A stretch of 64,000 bases of DNA. Source: Halobiforma lacisalsi AJ5 (lineage in GTDB: Archaea > Halobacteriota > Halobacteria > Halobacteriales > Natrialbaceae). A program made the translations under genes and the position numbers. Positions 18,700 to 26,016 of the stretch are shown here, piece by piece (positions within the stretch are counted from its first letter, which is position 1; every line of letters begins with the position of its first letter). The DNA lies in assembly GCF_000226975.2 (NCBI RefSeq), contig NZ_CP019285.1, positions 186,001 through 250,000 on the forward strand, given 5' to 3'. The notes under the pieces are model-generated. The model did no database searches. It had not been told where the DNA came from and saw only the letters and a program-made list of their open reading frames with translations.

Positions 18700-19731
18700 T
18701 CAGTCGGCGGTCGGTCCGGTGTCGACCCCTTCGCCTTCGGGCCGGTACTCCTCTTTCCCGAGGGCCTCGAAGAGGTCGTACTCGCTGCCCGAGAGGATAT
18801 AGAGGACCTCCTCGAGCGGCGCGAGCACTTCGGGAACGATCCTGACGACGAGGTAGGTGATCCCGACCAGCGCGATCACGGACAGCGACTGGGCGATGTA
18901 GTTGTGAGCGACGAGGAACGAGACCCGACTCGCCTCCGCACCCATGTAGGTCGTCATGAACGAGACGAGCCAGTCCTGCTGGAACCAGCCCCACGGCGAC
19001 GCCAGCCCGATGAAGACGTTGCGCGCGAGGTTGAGGAACCAGATGATCCCGATCGCCGCCGCGAAGGCGGTCGCCTTCCGCTTGAGCGGCGCGGAGACCG
19101 CGGCGACCAGTCCGCCGAAGATCGCCATGCTCCCGATGCCGGTACAGGCGAGGATGATGTAGGTCGTTCGCCCGGTGACCGTTTCGTCCGGATCGAAGTC
19201 GAAGCGACTCTCGTAGCCGTACGCGCCCTCGGAGAGCCCCGGACTGTAGCCGAGCAGTTCCATCCCGTAGTGGGTCTGGGCCGCGGTCGTCTCGATCAGC
19301 CACGTGCGAAAGACGGGGATCGTCTCGGCGGGCAGGTAGATCAGCCCCATGAACGCGACTGCCTTCGTCAGTATCAGCAGCGATTCCCGCCCGCCGACGA
19401 GGAGGTAGCCCGTGTACGCACACAGTGGGAGGGCGGCCAGCGACAGTACCGTCTGGAGGGGGCTTTGCATCTCGTAGTAGTAGTACGGGACCATCGTCAG
19501 CCAGAAGATCCCGAACAGCAGCCAGGCGACGGCGCCGATCCGACGCGCGGGGTCGGTCGCTCCCCGCCACTGGCACAGCAGCGCGATCATGAACGCGCCG
19601 ATCGAGATCCAGGCGAGCGCGTCCGTCAGACCTACGCCAACGCCGGCAAGCGTCGCGGGTGCGAGCGCGACCACGTCGGGACCGACGACCGAACTCGACT
19701 CGAGCGCGGTCGCGGCGAGAGCGGACGGCAT
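18700..19731 (-). CDS. artA: Archaeosortase A (PGF-CTERM-processing transpeptidase-like enzyme)
   Basis: A 343-residue membrane protein with about eight to nine transmembrane helices and the exosortase/archaeosortase catalytic residues. Cys196 lies in ILACTGIGSMA and Arg237 in FLNLARNVFIG, spaced as in Haloferax volcanii ArtA (C173, R214). The third conserved basic position is R269 or H276. ArtA processes surface proteins carrying PGF-CTERM signals, such as the S-layer glycoprotein, and couples them to membrane lipid. No PGF-CTERM protein is encoded in this window. The ATG at 19731 gives a hydrophobic N-terminus. Confidence 0.92.
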   Translation of the reverse strand: MPSALAATALESSSVVGPDVVALAPATLAGVGVGLTDALAWISIGAFMIALLCQWRGATDPARRIGAVAWLLFGIFWLTMVPYYYYEMQSPLQTVLSLAALPLCAYTGYLLVGGRESLLILTKAVAFMGLIYLPAETIPVFRTWLIETTAAQTHYGMELLGYSPGLSEGAYGYESRFDFDPDETVTGRTTYIILACTGIGSMAIFGGLVAAVSAPLKRKATAFAAAIGIIWFLNLARNVFIGLASPWGWFQQDWLVSFMTTYMGAEASRVSFLVAHNYIAQSLSVIALVGITYLVVRIVPEVLAPLEEVLYILSGSEYDLFEALGKEEYRPEGEGVDTGPTAD

Positions 19732-19821
19732 GTTCAGGTTATCCGACGGACTCTCGCGCTATCAACTTGACGTCTCGTCTCGTCGTCGGACGGTCCCGCT
19801 CCGGACGCCCCGGGCGACGAA

Positions 19822-19836
19822 AGCTTTAAGCTAAAT
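19822..19836 (+). promoter_or_regulatory. TATA box of the small gene at 19854
   Basis: AGCTTTAAGCTAAAT is centred near 19828, about 26 bp upstream of the ATG at 19854. Position and sequence fit a haloarchaeal TATA box driving a leaderless message. Confidence 0.55.
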
Positions 19837-19853
19837 ACAGCCATTTGGTAACA

Positions 19854-20096
19854 ATGTACATGGCTTCAAGCGAACTGTCGACCAGCGACCTCCTCGACCA
19901 GCAGCTGACGGTCCGGCGCGTCGACTCCGTCGATCCGACCGCGACCGTCCGGCACGTCGACCAGCTCGAGCCCGCCGCTCTCGAGGAGTTCTACGAGTTG
20001 TGCGAGGACGGCGGCTCGATTCCGGTCACCGACGCCGAACTCGAGGTAGGGGAGGTAATCGTCTTCACCGACTACTTCGTGGTCGACGGGGTCTGA
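19854..20096 (+). CDS. Small conserved acidic protein, function unknown
   Basis: An 80-residue acidic protein beginning MYMASSELSTSDLLDQQ, with a C-terminal half (VTDAELEVGEVIVFTDYFVV) that looks like short beta strands. I do not recognise a named family and see no catalytic motif or membrane segment. The ATG at 19854 (or 19860) is supported by a TATA box at about -26. Codon use and acidity match neighbouring genes, so it is very likely real. It is divergent from archaeosortase A and followed by another small conserved gene. Confidence 0.65.
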   Translation: MYMASSELSTSDLLDQQLTVRRVDSVDPTATVRHVDQLEPAALEEFYELCEDGGSIPVTDAELEVGEVIVFTDYFVVDGV

Positions 20097-20176
20097 AGCC
20101 GACGGCCAGCCCCGGGAATTCCTGCGGGGCCGGACGTATCGAAGCCGTTTTCCCCGGTGCGAGCCTTCGGTCCAGT

Positions 20177-20587
20177 ATGAACGGCGACACGGACATGACT
20201 CTGGCGTTCGAACTCGAGGCGCTGAAGGAGCTCGCCTCGCCCGAGAACGTCTTCGAAGACGCCAGAGGGTGGACCGAGTACATCGGCGTCGTCTCCGAGA
20301 AACCGACCTACGTCGTGACGAACTTCACGCGGAAGAACCGCATCCGCCAGGACTTCTTCTCCGGCCCCCGCGGCAAAGCCGAGAGCCTCGAGGGCGTCAA
20401 AGACCAGTTCGAGACCGAACGCTACGTCTACATCGGCGTCGACGACGAGGACGAACGCCTCGCCGACGAGGTCGACTGGGAGTATCTAGACGTCGAGGAG
20501 GCCGCCGAGGCTGCCGACTGGATCATGGCAACCCGTATCGACGAGAGCGAGGCGGATGACGAACCGGTCCGGGACGACTGGCCCTGA
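20177..20587 (+). CDS. Conserved haloarchaeal protein, function unknown
   Basis: A 136-residue acidic soluble protein starting MNGDTDMTLAFELEALKELA. A compact mixed alpha/beta core contains VVSEKPTYVVTNFTRKNRIR, then RQDFFSGPRGKAESLEG, and an acidic C-terminus. The pattern is recognisable as a widespread haloarchaeal protein, but I cannot name its family with confidence. No metal-binding or nucleotide-binding motif is visible. The ATG at 20177 is the first sensible start after the preceding gene; the in-frame upstream extension is arginine-rich shadow sequence. Confidence 0.7.
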   Translation: MNGDTDMTLAFELEALKELASPENVFEDARGWTEYIGVVSEKPTYVVTNFTRKNRIRQDFFSGPRGKAESLEGVKDQFETERYVYIGVDDEDERLADEVDWEYLDVEEAAEAADWIMATRIDESEADDEPVRDDWP

Positions 20588-20606
20588 ACTCGAGCCGCGA
20601 CCCTTT

Positions 20607-21551
20607 TCATCGGATCCCGAGCGGATCGACCTCGAGCAGTTCCGACACCACCGCAGAGCCGACGCGTTCGGCGTTTTCGATCGCGAGCGCGAGCGTCGCC
20701 TCCGTCCCGTCGAAGCTCTCCGCGACCGACTCGCCGGGGGCCGGCCGATCGTAGTTCGACACCGCACGAACCGACAGGTACCGCTTGCCGGCGTCGAACC
20801 GCTCGAGGGCAGTCGCCGTCGCGGCGTCTTCCATCTGGGTCGTTACGTAGGGGTCAACGCCGTAGCGCTCGCAGAGCCATGCGGCCTCGCGGGCGTACCG
20901 GGGGCCGTGCCAGAACTCGTCGCCACAGAGGGTCGTCCCGCGGTCGACGGTCGGCCCGCCGTCCGGTGCGTCGGGGTACCGCCGCTGGTAGGCGAGCACG
21001 TCCGGATCGTCGCCCAGGTCGACCTCGCGGGCCGCGTCCAGTGCCGTCTCGACGAGTGTCGGCTCGAGACGGTGGACGTAGTCGCGGGGTCGATACGCCA
21101 GGCGTTCGATGGGTGGCGTCTCGCCTTCCGTTTCCTCGCCCCGATCCCACCGGTGTTTCCGGTCCCAGTCGACGACCGCGTCGGCGAGGACGACGGAACC
21201 GAGTGCGATGCGGTCCGGCGCGCCGCCGGCGATCCCGGCCGAGACGACGTACGCCGAGGAGAGATCGAGTAGCGGCGTCGCGAAGAGGGCGGCGACCGTC
21301 GTCGCCGCGTCGCTCTTGCCGATCCCGGTCGTCGTGATCGCGACCCCGTCGGTCGTGAGGTACACCGGCGTCGCGGACCCCGGAACCGATATCGCCCGCT
21401 CGAGTCGGTCAGCCCGGCGCTCGAGCCACGGCCGACGCTCGTCGATCGGCGGCTCGGCGACGGCCGGCAGGACCAGCACTGACGGGGACAGCGGCCGGTC
21501 CGTGGCGGACTCGAGGGGTTCCGGTTCGGGCAACTCGAGTTCGTCGGTCAT
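20607..21551 (-). CDS. Nucleoside phosphorylase family protein (PNP/UDP-1)
   Basis: A 314-residue protein of the nucleoside phosphorylase fold, which includes uridine and purine phosphorylases and the MTA/SAH and AMP nucleosidases. The glycine-rich phosphate strand TGIGKSDAATTVAAL is followed by the family motif VVSAGIAGGAPDRIALGSVVLADAV. Near the C-terminus, TTQMEDAATATAL provides the substrate-contacting Met-Glu pair, and VRAVSNYDRPA follows. Which nucleoside is used cannot be read out. The ATG at about 21551 was preferred over an upstream TTG because the extension is not conserved-looking. It is divergent from the SprT-like gene. Confidence 0.82.
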   Translation of the reverse strand: MTDELELPEPEPLESATDRPLSPSVLVLPAVAEPPIDERRPWLERRADRLERAISVPGSATPVYLTTDGVAITTTGIGKSDAATTVAALFATPLLDLSSAYVVSAGIAGGAPDRIALGSVVLADAVVDWDRKHRWDRGEETEGETPPIERLAYRPRDYVHRLEPTLVETALDAAREVDLGDDPDVLAYQRRYPDAPDGGPTVDRGTTLCGDEFWHGPRYAREAAWLCERYGVDPYVTTQMEDAATATALERFDAGKRYLSVRAVSNYDRPAPGESVAESFDGTEATLALAIENAERVGSAVVSELLEVDPLGIR

Positions 21552-21655
21552 TAGCGGGGGATCGTTCCGCGCCGGTAAAGAGCTACGGTGGTCGAAGCCA
21601 CCGCTCCCCGTCGGGAACCGCAAAGGATTCGGACGCCCGCTTCGACCCAGTGGGC

Positions 21656-22260
21656 GTGAGCGACCGGACCTGCGGCCACAGCTACGACAACGACGACGAC
21701 CTCACCCTCGAGGACGAGATCGTCGCCCGCGCCCGCATCCACGCCCGGACGGTCGTCGAGGGCGAAGCGTACGACCTTCCGGTCGATCGCTCCGCTCTCG
21801 AGTGGACGACCTCGGCCCGGGCGCGGCGGCGGGCTGGCGCGTGTCGGTGGGATCCGGACCGCGAGGTGGCGACATCGTCCTCTCCCGGCGGGCCTACGAG
21901 CGGTACGACTGGCCGGAGTTCGCCGAGGTCGTCCGCCACGAACTCGTCCACGCCTGGGAGTTCCAGCGGTTCGGCGACTCCGGCCACGGACCGCGGTTTC
22001 GCGAGCGGGCGGAGACGGTCGACGCGCCTCGACACTGTCGGGCGTTCGCCGACCCGCGGTACGTCCTCCGGTGTCTCGAGGGGGACTGCGACTGGCGGGC
22101 CGAGCGCCACCGGGCCTCGCAACCGGTGAAAGCACCGGACCGGTACCGCTGTGGCGCCTGCGGCGGGAGTTACGAGGTCGAACACGTCGAGAGCGGCCGT
22201 ACGTGGACGACCGCTGGCGGGTACGGCGGCGCGAGGGCCGCGCTCGGGGACGACTGGTGA
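21656..22260 (+). pseudogene. SprT-like zinc metalloprotease, apparent -1 frameshift
   Basis: The SprT homology is split between two frames. From a GTG at 21656 one frame reads VSDRTCGHSYDNDDDLTLED to CRWDPDREVAT, ending near 21873. The continuation IVLSRRAYERYDWPEFAEVV, the zinc site RHELVHAWEFQRFG and a C-terminal zinc ribbon (CLEGDCDW, YRCGACGGSYEV) are in another frame up to 22260. Adding one base between 21873 and 21874 (GAC|ATC, probably GACGATC) would rejoin them into about 200 residues. SprT/SPRTN-type domains are metalloproteases linked to DNA-protein crosslink repair. It is either a real inactivation or a sequencing error; otherwise the sequence shows no decay. Confidence 0.75.
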
Positions 22261-22353
22261 CCGAGCCGTCACGAGCGCGGGCACATCGACTCGAGACGGA
22301 TTACACGCCGTAGGGCGGGCGTACGCGTCTGCGAGCCGACCGCGGCGCGGAAC

Positions 22354-22364
22354 ACTTATTCGCG
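22354..22364 (+). promoter_or_regulatory. TATA-like element
   Basis: CACTTATTCGC lies about 26 bp upstream of the ATG at 22385, consistent with a leaderless haloarchaeal transcript. Confidence 0.45.
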
Positions 22365-22384
22365 TCACTCTACCTGTTTCGCGT

Positions 22385-22942
22385 ATGGGAATACTCGACC
22401 TGATGCTGGGACGGACGGGGACCGGTGAACAGGGCGTCGAGGCCAAATCCTACACGCTCCCGAAGGACACCCACGGGTTCGTCTACCCCGTCGCCGTCCG
22501 CCGGGCCGAACTCGAGGCGTTCGACAGGCTCGTCGAGGCCGAGGCCGACGCCCCCTACCTCGAGGATCGGACCGACGAACTCCAGGACGTGTTCGACGAG
22601 GTGTTAGACGGCGAACTCGACGCAACCGAACTGGTCGAGCGCAAGCGCGAGCTCCGCCGGGCCGTCGAACCCGTCCTCGAGCGCTGGGACGACCAGATCG
22701 AGGGCGACGTCGGCGTCGTGTACGCGACCTCGGCCATCGACGACGACCTGCGCGCATTCGTCAAGCTCTGCAAGCAGCGCGACGAGGACGACGACGATCC
22801 GTTCGACCTCCCCGAGGGGTTCCCGGATGCGGCGGCCCTGCTCAAGCGCGTCGACGACGCAACCGACGCACAGTACCGCGCCGTCGTCCACACGGATCTA
22901 CTGCCGGAAGGGAGCGGGGGCGAAGCCGGTACCGGGAACTAG
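22385..22942 (+). CDS. Conserved haloarchaeal protein, function unknown
   Basis: A 185-residue acidic soluble protein starting MGILDLMLGRTGTGEQ. The N-terminal segment contains SYTLPKDTHGFVYPVAVRRA. Much of the rest is predicted helical, with many charged residues (DRLVEAEADAPYLEDRTDEL, then an AVEPVLERWDDQIEG helix). No transmembrane segment or catalytic motif is visible, and I do not recognise a family. The ATG at 22385 is fixed by a TATA-like element at about -26 and by the break in coding character upstream. Confidence 0.7.
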   Translation: MGILDLMLGRTGTGEQGVEAKSYTLPKDTHGFVYPVAVRRAELEAFDRLVEAEADAPYLEDRTDELQDVFDEVLDGELDATELVERKRELRRAVEPVLERWDDQIEGDVGVVYATSAIDDDLRAFVKLCKQRDEDDDDPFDLPEGFPDAAALLKRVDDATDAQYRAVVHTDLLPEGSGGEAGTGN

Positions 22943-23051
22943 GTCCTATCTTCGCTTCCCCGTCCCGTCGCGGCCCGGCTCCGTAAGCCGATTTTACCGC
23001 CCGCCGCCGGGAGAACAGTTAAACGTTACTCGATCGGAACAGCTAGTAGGT

Positions 23052-23351
23052 ATGTCCCCAGTAGAGTCCCTCTACTGGTACCCGACGGCACTTGCGCTCC
23101 AGATCGTGCTCGTCTACGCCTTTTATCGGTACGCCCGCACCGGGACGCGGCTCGCCGGGGGTGACTCGAGCGCGGACACGGATGACCCCGGAGACGGCGT
23201 CGACCGCGAGGCTGGCGTCGTCCACTGTCCCGACTGCGGGACGGAAAACGAACGCGGCTACGCGTACTGTCGCAACTGCGTCGGCGAACTCCCCGACGCG
23301 GCCGCGTGGCGCTCGAGCGAGTTCGCGCCGCGACAGCGGAGGATTCCCTGA
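23052..23351 (+). CDS. Small membrane-anchored zinc-ribbon protein
   Basis: A 99-residue protein with one N-terminal transmembrane helix (about residues 8-24, YPTALALQIVLVYAFYRYA), an acidic linker, and a C-terminal zinc ribbon CPDCGTENERGYAYCRNC. The four cysteines are spaced CX2C-X10-CX2C. The layout suggests a cytoplasmic zinc ribbon tethered to the membrane, a common haloarchaeal small-protein design. Function is unknown. The ATG at 23052 immediately precedes the membrane helix. Confidence 0.75.
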   Translation: MSPVESLYWYPTALALQIVLVYAFYRYARTGTRLAGGDSSADTDDPGDGVDREAGVVHCPDCGTENERGYAYCRNCVGELPDAAAWRSSEFAPRQRRIP

Positions 23352-23404
23352 GTCAGGCTCGTTCACTGCTCGTTCGGCCCGGACGTTCAAACCGCGAGAC
23401 CCGA

Positions 23405-24088
23405 TCAGACGATCCGCTCTAACGCCTCGAGCGACGGCAGTTCGTACGTCGGCCGATGGTCGGACGGCCGATCGCGGCCGACGTCGAGCAACGCAGAGTC
23501 GATCCCCATCGCGTTCGCGCCTGCGACGTCCGCGTGGGGCGAATCGCCCACGTGGATCGCTCCCTCGGGCGTCGCCCCGACTCCGGCGAGGGCGCGCTCG
23601 AACGGTTCGGCGTTCGGCTTCGGATGGATCCCCGCGCTCGGCTCCGTGAACACCCGAACGTCGAAGGCGTCTTCGATCCCGAGCGTTCGCAGCTTTCGCG
23701 TCTGTGTCGTTCGACCGCCGTTGGTGATGAGTGCGACGCTGGCCCGGTTCCGGGCGTACTCGAGCGCGGCTTCGGCTCCCGGTCGGAAGCGGACGGCGGT
23801 GGGATCCCGAAGCTCGAGATACGCGTCCGTGAGTCGGGACGCGACCGTACTGCGAGCGCCGAAGTGGACGTCGCTCCGGCTCACGACCTCGGCGAACAGG
23901 TGCTCGAAGAACTCCCGATCGGTGTCGGCCGTCGGCAGCGACGGGATCGCGGCCCGCAGGTCCGCGGGCGTACAGAACTTCGGGACCCCCGTCCGATCGA
24001 ACGCCGACTCGAGCAACACCGCGTCGTCCTGCGTGGATTCACAGAGGGTATCATCGAGGTCGAAACAGATCGCGTCGTAGACGGCCAT
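23405..24088 (-). CDS. HAD-superfamily hydrolase
   Basis: A 227-residue HAD phosphatase-like protein. Motif I is CFDLDDTLCES with the nucleophile aspartate near residue 9. Motif II is ALITNGG (about 127), the lysine is in GIHPKPNAEPF, and motif IV is IHVGDSPHADVAGANAMG. A helical cap lies between motifs I and II, as in the haloacid dehalogenase/phosphoglycolate phosphatase group. The substrate cannot be deduced. The ATG at 24088 starts MAVYDAICFDLDDT; a longer upstream frame lacks homology. It is divergent from the CARF-like regulator. Confidence 0.88.
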   Translation of the reverse strand: MAVYDAICFDLDDTLCESTQDDAVLLESAFDRTGVPKFCTPADLRAAIPSLPTADTDREFFEHLFAEVVSRSDVHFGARSTVASRLTDAYLELRDPTAVRFRPGAEAALEYARNRASVALITNGGRTTQTRKLRTLGIEDAFDVRVFTEPSAGIHPKPNAEPFERALAGVGATPEGAIHVGDSPHADVAGANAMGIDSALLDVGRDRPSDHRPTYELPSLEALERIV

Positions 24089-24212
24089 TCCCGTACTCGT
24101 ACGGTCGTCGGCTCCCTCAACGTTTCGCCGTTGTGTGCAGCCGTGACGAATTCGCGGATGACATCGGTACGACACCGTCAGGAGTTATTGCATGGGAGTC
24201 GGTTGTCGGCGT

Positions 24213-25139
24213 ATGGACGTCCTGAAGCGAGTCCACGTGGTTCCCGTCGGCTACGAGTACGATCGCATCCTCGAGCCGATTCGCGAGCAGCGGGCGGACC
24301 TCGTCTATCTCCTCGAGGGAGGGGGTGGGGATGGGAGTGGGGGTGGGGGAGAGGGCAAAACCGAGGGCGACCACGACGGTAACGGCGCGGACGAAAGCGA
24401 CGGATCCGACGTTCCCACCGCCGACACCCAGCTCTCGAGCCCCTCGGCCGACTATCACGACGAACTCCGGGCCGAACTCGAGGGGATCGTCCCCGAGGTC
24501 CGGACCCGTCGGTGTGACCTGGCGGACGTCTACGCCGTCCTCGGGGCGGTGACGACCATCGCGTCGAACCACGCCGAGGATAGCGTCTACGTCAACGTCT
24601 CGAGCGCAGGAACGATCGCGGCGATCGGCGCGACGATCGCGTGTATGGACGTCTCGACCGATGCCCAGGCCTACTACGTCGAGCCCTCGACGTACGCCCA
24701 CGACGGGACGAGTGAACCGGCCTCGTTCGGCATCGAGGCCACCGAACCAATCCCGTCGTACCCGATCGAGTCGCCGACGCCCGACCAGGTAGCGATCATG
24801 GAATTCCTCCGAGAGCCGTCGGCCTGGGACGGCTACAGCGACGCACGGACCGCGCCGCCGAAGAAGAAAGACCTCATCGAGTACGCCAGAGACCGCGAAC
24901 TCTCGTTCATGGCCGACCGGCAGCCGCCCGACGACCGGGACGGCGAGGACAAGGGCGCGTTCCGCGTGCTCGACACTCACGTCCTCGAGCCGCTCGTCGC
25001 CGACGGGTACGTCACGGTGGAGTCGGTCGGCCGCCGCCGCGTCGTCGAACTGACCGAGCAAGGCGAGAACGCCTACCGGGCGTTCAAACACAAGCTCGAG
25101 GACGACGGCAGGATGGGGACCGACCCCGTCGTGGAGTGA
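24213..25139 (+). CDS. HFX_2341/DUF6293-type regulator with CARF-like N-terminal and winged-helix C-terminal domains
   Basis: A 308-residue protein. The N-terminus VHVVPVGYEYDRILEPI matches the Rossmann-like domain of the HFX_2341 (DUF6293) regulators, which is related to CARF domains. A glycine- and acid-rich insertion (about residues 35-75) interrupts this domain. The core motif VNVSSAGTIAAIGATIACM follows, a typical ligand-binding glycine loop. The C-terminal 120 residues form a winged helix (DLIEYARDREL... VTVESVGRRRVVELTEQGE). It is probably a DNA-binding regulator that responds to a small nucleotide-like ligand. No CRISPR-Cas locus is present here, so the target is unknown. Confidence 0.75.
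   Translation: MDVLKRVHVVPVGYEYDRILEPIREQRADLVYLLEGGGGDGSGGGGEGKTEGDHDGNGADESDGSDVPTADTQLSSPSADYHDELRAELEGIVPEVRTRRCDLADVYAVLGAVTTIASNHAEDSVYVNVSSAGTIAAIGATIACMDVSTDAQAYYVEPSTYAHDGTSEPASFGIEATEPIPSYPIESPTPDQVAIMEFLREPSAWDGYSDARTAPPKKKDLIEYARDRELSFMADRQPPDDRDGEDKGAFRVLDTHVLEPLVADGYVTVESVGRRRVVELTEQGENAYRAFKHKLEDDGRMGTDPVVE
24317..24355 (+). repeat. G-tract cluster inside the CARF-like gene
   Basis: Six or more runs of three to five G occur within 39 bp on the coding strand (GGGAGGGGGTGGGGATGGGA and on). They encode a Gly-rich linker of about 13 residues. The pattern satisfies the usual G-quadruplex rule of four G3+ tracts with short loops. The run is unlike the rest of the gene and probably arose by slippage. 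Confidence 0.7.
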
Positions 25140-25190
25140 GGAGGGCCAAAGCGGTTCCGACTTCAGGTTCGGGCCGGACGTCAACGGGGG

Positions 25191-25820
25191 TTAGCGGCGA
25201 CAGTCGCCCTCGAGTCGTACGTACAGCGTCGTTCCCAGCCGTGCGAGTTCGAGGTCGGCCTCGAGGCGCTCGACGTGTGCCCGAAGCCGCGGTTCGGCGG
25301 CCGGCGATCCCTCGAGACCCTCGAGGTCCGCGCAGTGGCCTGCGGGCCCGTCGACGCGTGCGAGCAGGTCGGGCGCGGCGTCCGCGAGGCGGGAACCGGG
25401 AAGCTCCGGGCGGCGACGCCCGGCCTCGCACGCGGCGAGCAGTTCGTGAGCGACGACGAGCCGGCGACGGAGCGTGCGGATCTCGTCCGGATCGGCCGGC
25501 TCGGAGAGGGCGGCTGTCAGCCGCGCTTCGGCACGCTCGACCCGTTCGGGATCGACGGCCAGGACTGCCACGATTCGCTCCAGGCCGACCGTCGGTCCCT
25601 CGGTGCGACGGCTCGCGATCCGGACGGCAGCCGCGACCGTCGCGGGACGACCGAACCGGCGGAACGGCCGGTCCCCCGCAGCCTCGAGGACGGCCCGGGC
25701 GACCGCCGTCGCGGACTCGACCTCGAGGCGACGGGCGACGTCGTCGATCGGCGGTGCGGCGTTGCTCTGACTCGTCTCGGAATCGCTCCCGGAGTCGCTC
25801 TCGGAGTCGCAGCGAGCCAT
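25191..25820 (-). CDS. Conserved haloarchaeal protein with possible cyclin-fold (TFB-like) region
   Basis: A 209-residue protein. After a Ser/Asp-rich N-terminus (residues 1-25), residues about 26-105 read like a cyclin-box repeat of TFB/TFIIB: ATAVARAVLEAAGDRPFRRF, then GRPATVAAAVRIASR and a short helix AVLAVDPERVERAEARL. The remainder is helical and arginine/leucine-rich. The TFB-like similarity is only by eye; no zinc ribbon is present. The ATG at 25820 marks a clear change in composition from the Ser-rich shadow upstream. A set of 9-bp tandem repeats lies 50-85 bp upstream. Confidence 0.6.
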   Translation of the reverse strand: MARCDSESDSGSDSETSQSNAAPPIDDVARRLEVESATAVARAVLEAAGDRPFRRFGRPATVAAAVRIASRRTEGPTVGLERIVAVLAVDPERVERAEARLTAALSEPADPDEIRTLRRRLVVAHELLAACEAGRRRPELPGSRLADAAPDLLARVDGPAGHCADLEGLEGSPAAEPRLRAHVERLEADLELARLGTTLYVRLEGDCRR

Positions 25821-25870
25821 ACTCGAACGGAGGCTTCGTCGGATATTATGTACTTCTACGAAAGTATCAG

Positions 25871-25906
25871 TACTATCGTTACTATCCTTACTACTGACAC
25901 TATCGT
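25871..25906. repeat. Four degenerate 9-bp tandem repeats upstream of the cyclin-like gene
   Basis: TACTATCGT, TACTATCCT, TACTACTGA and CACTATCGT follow each other without gaps. The tract is AT-rich compared with its surroundings and lies between two divergent genes (25820 minus, 26017 plus). It could be an operator array or simple-sequence slippage. Confidence 0.6.
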
Positions 25907-26016
25907 AGTCACGAGCAACGACGGGACGGAGCCTCGAGTCGCAGAATTGAACGGCTCCGCCGAGCAGTCCTGCCCGATCCGCCACGTTCAAGCCGATTCC
26001 CTTCGACCCTCGAGTC

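Noticed and set aside
24213..25139. Possible CRISPR-associated locus around the CARF-like regulator
   Set aside because: No cas genes or repeat-spacer arrays exist anywhere in the window.
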